Of a DNA stretch of 64,000 nucleotides, positions 49,164 to 59,011 are shown in pieces. Positions within the stretch are counted from its first letter, which is position 1, and each line of letters starts with the position of its first letter. The stretch covers positions 6,076,001-6,140,000 of the forward strand of contig NW_023503972.1 of assembly GCF_014529535.1 (NCBI RefSeq). The letters run 5' to 3'. The notes under the pieces were generated by a model. That model searched no databases. It was not told the origin of the DNA and saw nothing but the letters and a program-made list of their open reading frames with translations. Both the position numbers and the translations under genes were made by a program. This stretch comes from Bradysia coprophila (taxonomy: Eukaryota > Arthropoda > Insecta > Diptera > Sciaridae).

Positions 49164-50970
49164 GCAGTAATGTACTAGTGCTAGTCGAGATAAAGAAGCC
49201 CTAGAGAGCTTAATGGTCCAGGGCACTGAGTATGCTAGATGTGTTGCTATTATGTCTATGACTTAAAGTGTTTCATACTTTTAACCTTTCTGTTATTTCC
49301 ACTGAACTAGGTTTTTTTTTTGAAGAATTTAAGTGTAGACAAAAACTATCCATTGATCAATCCACATAAACTACAAACCCACTTAAAATCAATCAAATGG
49401 AATTGATCTTTTGTCCACATAAATTTCGTTGGATATCGAAACTCCGAGTGCAGATTAAATCTTACGCAAAAAATGAACTCGTCGCAACAATAAAACAGTT
49501 GAGATTGCAATCGAAATCCATGGTTTCCACTTGTTTCTTGTATAATCTCTATTATTATAATATGTATGTGAACGGGCTATATGTAAGTCAGGTAGAAGAG
49601 GAATCGTTGAATTTTGTGTTGTGGTAAAAAAAAAACTTAAAAAAAGAACAATTTTGTTTTGGGGGACTTGACAAACTAAATACCAGTTTGAAGATGTTGC
49701 AATGTGTACGTAAATCTACAATCTACATGTTCATTAATACGCGTATTATAATAGCGGTCGAGCGAAAAGATATCCATTCCATGCTATTTACTTTTAAGTA
49801 AACACACTGCTAGAGTGCTAGTATTATATAGAAACCCTGCTTTCAATGAAAAAAGAATTCGTGAATTTAGGTGGCGATTGTTTTCGATGATGCGAAATCG
49901 ATTTTCATAAACAATTTGACTTTGAAGAAGGTTACCACTTCTTCGTTAGATATGTATGGCATCTTGTTATACTATACATACACACTGTTGCGTGTCATGT
50001 TTTCTTCAGTCATTAGTTTCTGTAAAATTTGTTATTTATTTTAGCTCTGTTGACACAGCTCACATAACAGTCATCATGGTCCATATCATTCACCGAAAAG
50101 TTGATATATCTATTCGACTGAGTCTTGACATTGATATCTATTTATTCGGCAAACTGAAAAATGTTTTCTCAATTGATCGGTATACACTGAGACACACCGA
50201 AGCATTAAAGTGCTTCTGTTCGAAATTTCTATATGTGTCACGGTAATGTCTTTGCTAATATCGTGTTCACGATATACAGAAATATGAATAATGAACTCAA
50301 AGACTTGACACTCTAATTATAGCTTTGAAACGCTAAATATTTTAACGTTGCAGTGAAGCCAGTTTATAAATATTTCAAATTTAAATGACAAGTAAACTCA
50401 AAAGCCAAATAATTGTAATTGAACTACTTACTGGGTGGTGAGGCTAGTTACATAATTTCAAGTGAACAGAAAACCGTCGAAAGTAACTTCAATTTCAATT
50501 ATTGCTTTGTACACTTCTTGGTAGTTTACATTGGACTTAATAATATTCATTTGAGTAGTATGCCTAAAAAGTTGTATTAAATATCATTCGGGGAGAGCTA
50601 TCGCCCGGCATATCTTTCCCGATTCGCACTTTTGTTGAAGTTTGCAAAAAAAAACTGTTTCTTTTAAATGAAGCAATAGTTCATCAACGAAAGGCATGTT
50701 ATCTATTATCGACAGCGATATATAATGAGACAATGTGGTCTAATGAAAATTGTTTCTGCCACCGTTTCGAATTGTTAGTTATGTGATCAGCATCTTACGA
50801 TGGTTTGCATTTTATAATGAACCAAATCTCATCAGATCATGGCGACAGTGGCAAAGAGTAACCAACCTCAATGAAGTAGGTCATACCTTTTTGCATGTAC
50901 AAGTCTAGTGAATCATAAATGAAATGTGGTCTTATGAACGTTCAATCAATCGTATACAATAAGGTAATAG
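49164..50970. other. Intergenic, nothing recognised
   Basis: No repeat pair or protein-like frame was found. Confidence 0.35.
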
Positions 50971-51186
50971 TAGATTACAGTGGATGCTGCGAAAGTAATT
51001 CATTACATGAACAACCAGCCTCAGTAACTGTTTTTCGACAAGTGTAAAAAAGAGCCGAAAAACAATTGTCGAATATCAGTTACTGAGGTTTGTTGCTCAA
51101 AAAACACATTTTTCCCTTAGTTTACTTTCATCATAAAATTGTTACCTCATGTAATGAATTGCTTTCGCAGCATCCAATGTAATCTT
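50971..51186. repeat. Element of the GGATGCTGC terminal family, copy B
   Basis: AGATTACAGTGGATGCTGCG and AAAGTAATTCATTACATGA at the left are mirrored by TCATGTAATGAATTGCTTTC and GCAGCATCCAATGTAATCT at the right. An inner hairpin, CCTCAGTAACTG against CAGTTACTGAGG, surrounds a GAGCCGAAA apex. Outer and inner designs match copy A at 42022-42450, which is longer. Confidence 0.8.
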
Positions 51187-51909
51187 CTATTGCTTATAAT
51201 AGATATTTATGCTACGATAACTGTAACACCGCTTTCAAGTTCTAGTAGCAAAAATATACTTCGAGCGACTTAAAGTTCGCTTGCACTACCGTAAAGTGCA
51301 CAACTTTTATCGTGGAGAAAAACAGTAATTGTGAAGAACGATGTGTAAAATGGAAAATTTGCCAAACAAATAGCTATTCTATCTTATTAGCTTCCTTAGA
51401 CCAACAGATGTAGTAGATTCGATGATTATTATTCTTGTGAATAATCCAAAGCTAATAAGGCATAGGACGGTCGTACTACTAATTTACCCCGAAAACTACA
51501 AAAGTCAAGGATAGGGCTTTCTCATAGCTGAAAACGGTTGTTTCGTAAGATGTTACACTGAAAACTACAACAGCGCCATATTCAGCTAATGAAAATTTGC
51601 TGACCAAGTGGTAAAACGTCAACGAGATCCATGCCCTATACAAAACCTTTGGTTGGAATATACAGGCGCCACAATTTTTTTCCGTACTTCACTCTTTTCG
51701 CTCTATTTTCAGGTGAATTATACGAAAACGTATTACATTTAAGCGTTAGTTTCCAAAGAGCATTTCCCTATAAAATTTAAGAACTAAAGAAAGAAGCTTT
51801 CAACGAAAAGCTAAAAACTGTTGGAGACTTGGGGTTCGCTTATGAACGGCGCATTTTTATTTTTTTTTAAATCAGCGAAATGATGTGATAATAGTACATT
51901 GAATGACAA

Positions 51910-52006
51910 GGGGCGAAAGTAAAAAAATTCAACCGTGTGCGAGAGTTGATGCCCGCGCCGAAGGCAAGGGCCTCAATCGCACAGGTTAATTTTTTTTATT
52001 TTTGCC
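51910..52006. repeat. 97-bp hairpin element, GGGGCGAAAGTAAAAAAAT arms
   Basis: GGGGCGAAAGTAAAAAAAT pairs with ATTTTTTTTATTTTTGCCCC, and CCGTGTGCGAGAGTTGATGC with CTCAATCGCACAGG. The apex is GCGCCGAAGGCAAGGGC, containing GCC-GAA-GGC. It abuts two further foldbacks to the right. Confidence 0.75.
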
Positions 52007-52025
52007 CCGAGTCGTTCATACTATT

Positions 52026-52471
52026 TTTTTTGATACCAACATCGAAAGTTGATACGTATCGCAAACAGCAGAACAAAATGTTGAAATATGAAGGCATTTA
52101 GCCAGAAAATGCGGGGGTCCAGGGGGCGGCAGCCCCCTGGTATATAAAAAATTTAATTATTTAGCCATCACAACAATAACACACACAAAAATTAACAAAT
52201 AACTAACAAATCATTAACAACAAAAATTATCAACTTCGTATGTTAATTTCAATAAGAGCACTGGCGCACGCTTTATTTCAATTTTGATCGCAGTACACTT
52301 ATTGACAAGAGTCGACTATTACATTATGTAGTCGACTTTCGCATTATGTATATTGACTTTGGCTTTATGTATTCTTTCTTTCTCCCCGCTCAAACACATA
52401 ACTTGCATTTTTTTACTTTCGCCCCGGATTTCGAGGGCGAAAGTATCAACTTTCGATGTTGGTATCAAAAA
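52026..52471. repeat. 446-bp foldback element between two smaller hairpins
   Basis: TTTTTTGATACCAACATCGA with AAGTTGATAC at the left is the reverse complement of GTATCAACTTTCGATGTTGG with TATCAAAAAA at the right. The interior holds a GC-rich hairpin at 52119-52140 (CCAGGGGGC-GGCA-GCCCCCTGG), which contrasts with the AT-rich surroundings. Tracts of AACAAC/ATTAAC follow. It does not code. Confidence 0.8.
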
Positions 52472-52485
52472 ATGGTTATTTGTGT

Positions 52486-52592
52486 ACCTGTTTTGGACGA
52501 TTGATTTTAGGCAATTTCGCGGATTGTAGGCCGAACGAAGTGAGGCTTACAAGCGAAAGTGCCTTAAATCAACCGTCCCAAACAGGTGCACA
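52486..52592. repeat. 107-bp hairpin with ACCTGTTTTGGACG arms
   Basis: ACCTGTTTTGGACG and TTGATTTTAGGCA pair with TGCCTTAAATCAA and CGTCCCAAACAGGT. The apex is GCCGAACGAAGTGAGGC, again a C-GAA-G centre. Confidence 0.75.
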
Positions 52593-53181
52593 TGTAAGTT
52601 TTCATGCAGAGGGCCAGAAACCCGAGAAAATTCAAAAAATTGCCCTCATTTTCGGCCCCGAAGCATGAAAATGATATGATTTTATGTAGTCACATTACAA
52701 AGGAACTGTTTTTAATTTTGGTATGTACAGAGGAATATTTAAATAATGCTACGTTGCATTAGCAATTCTCTGTGTATAAAAGATGAGTTATAATTCGTTG
52801 GTATAACTAAAGCTCTTTATAGTAATACATCATAGGTGGATAAAATATAATTTATATTTCCACAAACGCCAAAACGTATGCAATGTGATACAACTGCAGA
52901 ACGAAAAAAAAAACTTTTTTGTTTGAAATGAATATATGTACGTACCTCGGTACGTACACAAAGCTGTAAAGCTTTTTGATAGTCAGGGCGCTTTGTTCAT
53001 TGTATGAACAAACATTTCTTAGCGACTTGGACATTCAAATTTTTACTGCTGACACATTACAATTTATGATTCGCTAGACTTGTTCGTGTGCAACATGGTA
53101 CAGTGCTTGATAATAAGTAATATTTTTGAACTGAATCGAAAGACACATTTAATTTTCTCTCAAATCAAAAGCAGGGCCTGT

Positions 53182-53270
53182 TCTGCCGTAATTTGCATAA
53201 CGGACTTAACTTTTTTTAGAACAAAAGAATTCCTATTGTTCTGAAAAAGTTAAGTTCGTTATTCCGTTGA
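53182..53270. repeat. Hairpin element, TGCCGTAATTTGCATA family, copy 1
   Basis: TGCCGTAATTTGCATAACGG and ACTTAACTTTTT are followed by AAAAAGTTAAGT and TCGTTATTCC. It shares its start and layout with 61875-61968. Loop AGAACAAAAGAATTC is similar to ACAGAAGAATTCTTTTG of copy 2. Confidence 0.65.
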
Positions 53271-53375
53271 CTGTAAGTCATGGGTTTTACAAAAGAAAAT
53301 ATACCGTACGTAACGTTCACTATGATTAAAAATGTATGGAAATGTGATGAAAAAACGTTAAATGCTAAAATTTTG

Positions 53376-53790
53376 TGCCCTTTGTTAACACGATAACTGG
53401 AGCAGAGTTCAACCGATTTTCAAAAACTTTTTTTTATTCGACGAAGTATTGAAATCCTCAGGTCAAGTTCGAAAATGTGCGGTATCGGTTCAACCATCGG
53501 TATCGGTAGTTTCTCGAAAGAAGCCTTTTCTGCTCTTTGTTAACACGATAACTTGAGTAAATCTCAACCGATTTTCAAAAACTTTTTTTATTCGACGAAG
53601 TATTGAAATCCTCAGGTCAAGTTCGAAAATGGGTGGCATCGGTTCAACCATCTGGGAGTAGTTCTCGAAAGAAGCCTTTGCTGCTTTTTGTCAACACGAC
53701 AACTGGAATAATTCTCGACCGATTTAAAAAAAAATGTTTGGTGGAGAATGAAATTAATTCCTGAGGTTAGGTTCTAGATTATGTTGGTCA
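53376..53790. repeat. Tandem repeat, unit about 150 bp, 2.5 copies
   Basis: Two well-kept copies and a diverged third recur in register: CTTTGTTAACACGATAACT, CAACCGATTTTCAAAAACTT, TTATTCGACGAAGTATTGAA and ATCCTCAGGTCAAGTTCGAA, ending TTCTCGAAAGAAGCCTTT. The third has lost the middle. It keeps no long open frame. Confidence 0.85.
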
Positions 53791-53889
53791 AACGAACAAG
53801 CTGATGTTGCTAACAGAATTTTTGTATCTCAAAAGTATTTTTCTTGTTATGTGACTTTGCCTTGTAAACATAACCGAATAAATAGAACA

Positions 53890-53950
53890 AAAATTTACGA
53901 GTGTGAAGTTTGCGCCCAGAGCGAAGCGAGGGCCGCAAATCACACGATTA
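53890..53950. repeat. 60-bp hairpin with GCGAAGC apex
   Basis: CGAGTGTGAAGTTTGC and GCAAATCACACGAT pair imperfectly around GCCCAGAGCGAAGCGAGGGC. The apex is GAGCGAAGCGAG. The word GAGTGTGAAGTT is repeated directly after it. Confidence 0.6.
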
Positions 53951-55053
53951 AGAGTGTGAAGTTAAAATTTTATTGAAAACATACGTCATTTTTTACAGGT
54001 GCATTTTATATACAAAGTTTCGACGATTTTCAGTGAAACTAAACAGAATTAAATCATCAATGAGAGATTTATTAGACCGTTCTAGTAGTTCTTCTTCTAA
54101 ATGCGTTTTTGTGGCCATCAACATACAAAATTACATTTCATTGAAATAAATCAACAAGTCATTGCCAATAAAAATACTATTGAGAAGCTCAGACAAACAG
54201 TCAAGGGATCTGACCCACCCAACAGGTGGGACCTAGTGGAAATTACGGCAGTATTACTGGTTTACCTAAATTATCGATACCAAAAAGTAAATTTGGCGAT
54301 TTTGTCAACAAATTGGGTAATTCTACCGGTAAATTAGGTAAATTTGGTAATTCAAATAATTCCAATAATATGTCCTGGTCAAACGTCCTGCAATTTACTA
54401 ATCCAAAGAGTATCCAAATGATCATATGTTGTTTTCTATATCACCTATCATCCGCTTTCCGTCACTTAAGGATACCAAGTACGTCTTTCGACTGTGGTGA
54501 CGATGTTGACGCTTCAATTAATTAAATTCACCATATATAATGAGAACGGAGTCAATGATGTAGTCAGTCATCGGCTGAAAATAACTTGTAAAAAACATTC
54601 CAATTATTGCGCTGTATTTAAAATTAAAAATAAATATCTGCCATCAAAATACGTACATAACGACCAAATCAATTAAAAGTGTATTGCCAAAGCATATTAT
54701 TGTCGTGTTACAACTGTTGACTGTTGCAGACCCGCACTAGTTTTGTTTTAAGCTACTATTCAATTCATAAAGAGTGAATACGGATTTATGAGTAAAATTT
54801 TCAAATTGGTAAAAAAGCAGCTACTGGTCATTTTTCATTGAGCGCACACTTTCGTCAGATTCTGTTCCCCCGTGATGGAGTGAGTAACTTGTAACTAGAA
54901 ATGATAATTGTGTTGAAGGATTTTACGGTTTCATCAACCCTGTTTTCCTTTTCAAAGTAACAAGCGAAGGACACTCTAATTCAGTTATAAAGGTACAACA
55001 CCGAGTCTAACCGTCAATTGTCATTTTCTAGCGATACATAGCTATATACAACG
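53951..55053. other. Intergenic, nothing firm recognised
   Basis: Around 54260-54370 short words such as AAATTTGG and AATTCAAATAATTCCAATAA give overlapping low-complexity frames. No gene was accepted. Confidence 0.35.
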
Positions 55054-55538
55054 GAGACCTGATTCAAATTTTTCGTTTGTCAAACTTTGCAGTAGAACAA
55101 AAGAAAGTTTTGAATTAGGTCTTCTTCGCAATGTGTAGCTACAGTAAGTTTAAAGTAAATGTCTGCACAGGGGTTAGTTTGAGTATTCTTACCTAAGCTT
55201 GATATAGTAACGCAATAGACACCACAAAGGATGCCTAATTCAAAAAAAATTTTCGTTGATGATGTTTAACTTGACTGTCCCTTGACTGTCTCTTGCTAGA
55301 GTTATTGTCCCTGAACAAAACGATGCGAAAGTAACCTAATTCAATTTTTTCTTTAGTTGACAATATAACAAAAGTAAAATTTGAATTAGGTCTCCTTCGC
55401 GGTACTATTAGTAGCCATAGTAACTCTAGGTACATTATAGCGACGGGAAGAAGACCTAATTCAAATTTTCCTTTTGTTAATACTGTCAAACTTGACAAAA
55501 CAACTACAGAAAAATTTGAATTGGGTCTGTCTCTCTTT
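55054..55538. repeat. Cluster of AGACCTAATTCAAATTTT hairpins
   Basis: Three inverted-repeat units lie in a row: 55054-55126, 55324-55400 and 55444-55530. A solo arm is at about 55231. Each opens with a version of AGACCTAATTCAAATTTTTC and closes with its reverse complement GAAAATTTGAATTAGGTCT. A CTTCGC or GCGAAG word adjoins the arms in several cases. Unit loops differ. Confidence 0.8.
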
Positions 55539-56929
55539 CTCGTTGCCATGTGTACATACCTACAATAAGTTTGCATTAGTGTGTTTTTAGTGGCTATCTA
55601 AAAAGGCACGAGTAGATTTCCTACTGAAAACGTGTACATTTATAGTGCGCCTAAAACAATAATTTAGGGTGATCGTGTTTAACTGGGTAACTTTTACCGT
55701 TTTCAGTATTTAATTCGACAACTGTAAAAATACTCAATGAGAAATTGTTGCAATCGAAAATCAAGTCTAAAAATTTTTCCATTTACCATTCTTTTCCATC
55801 AATATGTACCTGTCGGTCTGGTCTGTAAATAAGTTAGGAAAATATCTAAATAAAACTTGTTTACGTCGAATATATACCATACGTATCGTCGCTAAATTTG
55901 CTACAATTTCTGTGAAATTATCAAAGTAGAAATTTTTTAGAACCTCCAGTCTAATTCAATTATGAATTTCATAAACTTCCATTGTGTGTGGAGCATGCAT
56001 GTCGCTGTATATTATATTCGCAAATGTTTCAGTTAAATTTAACACAGAAGCGAGCCTCCTCCCATATTCAAAGTCAATAAAAATGTTTTCCAAATTTTTA
56101 AGTTCAAATTTGAGCTTGTAATTTGAACACAGAGTTACGATGAGCTAAGTGAATTTGAATACAAAGGGTAAATCAAGCAGACAGACGCCATCCATAGGGG
56201 GCCAATATAGGCGACACATACATACATTATGTTGTTGACGAGATACTTGAAGGTTTCAATGGTACATCCAATTATTTATTACTTGAAAAAACAAATCAGA
56301 TCGACGTATGATGTGGTACTGATGCCATATTTGTCAACAACCACATATCAGCAGATCATATTTATTGACAAAGACATTTATGATGTTTTTCTTCATATAC
56401 CTCTGACACACAATGGCTCATCGAAACAGATTTGATTAGCATGCAGGTGCCTAGGCAGATGCAAAAATTGTTTATCAAACTATGGAAAAATGAGCAATTT
56501 TAGTATGACAATATGGCTATTTCACTAAAATACCTAAGTGACTCTTGCTGGTGGTTTTACACACAAAATGTGAAAATTTCCATTGCAAAAGTCGAACAAA
56601 TCAACTGGCCTCCCATTTTCTGTCCATTTAATTCCATGCGACAACTAGTGTACGGTTCGCTTGAAACAGATTTGAATAAAGACTATCACTGTATACAGTC
56701 TATAGACGTCCTTTTTTTAAACGTACCATGAAGCCACATAAAACCAATTGGAACTGCTGATCCGTTCCTGAAAAACGGTAAACATTAACTTTCAAAGTCA
56801 ATCTGTTGCCTGACCCATACGAAAGTTGACAATTACATGCCAGTAAATTTTCGTCTCATTTTACGTGAACTCGTTTGGGCTAATCAACTTTCGCATGGGA
56901 CATGCAATTTATTAATTCGGAAACAATCT

Positions 56930-57117
56930 TGTGATACTCGCAAACTCGCTCGTGTTTTTTATAGCAACAAGTTTTGGAAACTGTTTTTCAACGGGCTTAG
57001 CTGTATACTTTGGCTCGAATATACTAACTAATACTAATATACTCTTGTGAGTTTGCCGTTATCAAAAAATTACTGTCTCATGTAATGAATTACTTTCACA
57101 GCATCTAACGTAATCTA
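56930..57117. repeat. Relative of the GGATGCTGC family, copy C (right end)
   Basis: TCATGTAATGAATTACTTTC and ACAGCATCTAACGTAATCTA at 57078-57117 match the right end of copy B. Inside, TGATACTCGCAAACTCG at 56932 resembles GAAATACTCGCAAACTG in copy A, and an inverted partner, TGTGAGTTTGC, occurs at about 57046. The left terminus was not located. Confidence 0.55.
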
Positions 57118-57419
57118 CTATAAAAACACTCCACAATTTTTGAGAAAAACAATCATTCGAGTACCCTCGGTGAACTTTCAGCAGTACTTGCACTTTTCTG
57201 ATTATTTTTTTTAAACAAAAGCAACAGGCCAACACTACTATTTCCTACGAAATTTTCAGACGAAAATCTATCATTGAAGCTGTACGATTTAAACCGATGT
57301 CATCTGCATATTCTGCCAATATTGTTTCGTGGTGACTATTCACATAATTGGGGAAGAGCATTGGCGATAATTTTATGTAGAAAAAGTCAATAAACTGATT
57401 TCAAGTTTTATTAGATGCG

Positions 57420-57905
57420 GGAACCTGATTCATTCTTTGTACATGACCGAGCCAACTTGACTATATCGGGCTTCTTGTAAAGCTGATACATCTCATGGTT
57501 GTATCTGCATCTACAATTGCCGTTCACTCCTGTCTAAAACCAAAAGTGTCTGTTCGTCACTTTGTGTCATGCTCATGCACCAAGCTTCTGATCCATAATG
57601 CTACAACTGGTCGAATCAGCGATCTGTACAAATCGCACTTAAGGTTGCGGTTGAGTGTTTTTGACCGGATGAGTTTTTGAAGACCTTCTACGTATTTCCT
57701 CTCAGATGCTGTTATCACTATTGACAAGCGACCCAAGGTAAACAAAGCTGTCGACAGTCTCGAAGTGTTTTCCATTCACCTCATTCTGCCATCAGACAAT
57801 GAGTTTGTCATGTTCATGTACTTGGTTTTTCTCTCACTGACCTTTAGACCGAACTCAGCACCCTTATCTTCAATTTTCGTGAAATTCTCTTTAATGATGT
57901 GAACT
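57420..57905 (-). mobile_element. Decayed LINE reverse transcriptase C-terminal part
   Basis: Minus-strand reading in shifting frames gives, in the correct family order: GAEFGLKVSERKTKYMNM; FVYLGSLVNSDNS; LQKLIRSKTLNRNLKCDLYR and SLIRPVV; GSEAWCMSMTQSDEQTLLV; then RCRYNHEMYQLYKKPDIVKL. These are the standard segments after the YxDD box of RTE-type or related non-LTR elements. Several frameshifts and stops show the copy is dead. An isolated EYADDIGLN reading lies at about 57315-57290 on the same strand, further 3' than expected. Confidence 0.85.
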
Positions 57906-58197
57906 ACCACACACGTCTATCACTATAAATACGTGTAAGATAGTTACGTTGTTTGAGTCAATGGATGTAAAGTACCTGGAAGACATACCCGATACTTTAC
58001 ATTCATTAGTTTGAGGGGACCAGCTAAAAAACAACTGACGCAAATTGCGTTACAAATTACATTGACGATAATTGTATAAGTGGAGCTAATTTATAAATAT
58101 CGATTTTACGTCAGCTCAAGTGAAAATTGCAATCTTTTCTGACGTTAAATCTGTTACTTCTTTTGTTCAAAGTGTATTATAGCGTCCCTTTTACTTC

Positions 58198-59011
58198 AGA
58201 GGGATTCTTTTGAAAAACAGCCTACCGAAATCGGGCGTGTTTTCTAGTGGAACTTTTTATAGGTACTCTCTTGTGGGGTGTCATTAGAAAGGTAATCACA
58301 TGTACTATTGAGCCGAATAGAGACTCATTGGTTTTAAAAGTAATCCACACTGAAATATGTGCAGTTGAAGTTTTCAACCGAAACCTTGCACTTTTCTTAC
58401 CAATATTTATCTAGTTACACGAGCCGTACATGGTGGTGTGGGGTATCATTTGAAAGGTAATTTTATGTGCTTTTGGGCCAAATAGGGTCTTATGGGGTTT
58501 GGATGCATATGCGATGAAATGTGGGCACTTAAACATTTCAACTTCTCATATTTCATCGTAGATGCATCCAAACCCCATAAGACCCTATTTGGCCCAAAAG
58601 CACATAAAATTACCTTTCAAATGATACCCACACCCCCATGTACGGCTCGTGTAACTGGAGAAATATTGGTAAGAAAAGTGCAAGTTTTCGGTTGAAAACT
58701 TCAACTGCACATATTTCAGTGTGGATTAATTTTAAAACCAATGAGTCTCTATTCGGCTCAATAGTACATGTGATTACCTTTCTAATGACACCCCACAAGA
58801 CCATGTACGGCTCGTGTACCCGGAGAAATTTTGGTAAGAAAATTGCAGGTTTTCGGTTTTTGATCACCTTTCACCAGTCACAAAAGCTTCGAAGAATTTT
58901 TTTGAAAGTGGTTTTGGGTTCTAGGGTCGAAGTCCTTTCTAGGCACATATAAAAAAGTCCACTGGAAAATGCGTCCGATTTCGGTAGGCTGTTTTTCAAA
59001 AGAATCCCTCT
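58198..59011. repeat. 814-bp foldback element
   Basis: The arms of about 300 bp or more are reverse complements: AGGGATTCTTTTGAAAAACA with TTTTTCAAAAGAATCCCT; CCTACCGAAATCGG with CCGATTTCGGTAGG; TCATTAGAAAGGTAATCACA with TGTGATTACCTTTCTAATGA; and GGGGTTTGGATGCAT with ATGCATCCAAACCCC near the centre. The terminal 40 bp resemble those of the palindrome at 40760-41691, but the arms otherwise differ. TCA abuts both ends and may be a 3-bp target duplication. Open frames inside follow from the structure. Confidence 0.88.

Noticed and set aside
58610..58952. Open frames on both strands
   Set aside because: They lie in the arms of the 58198-59011 foldback and are mirrored there; no protein family is recognised.
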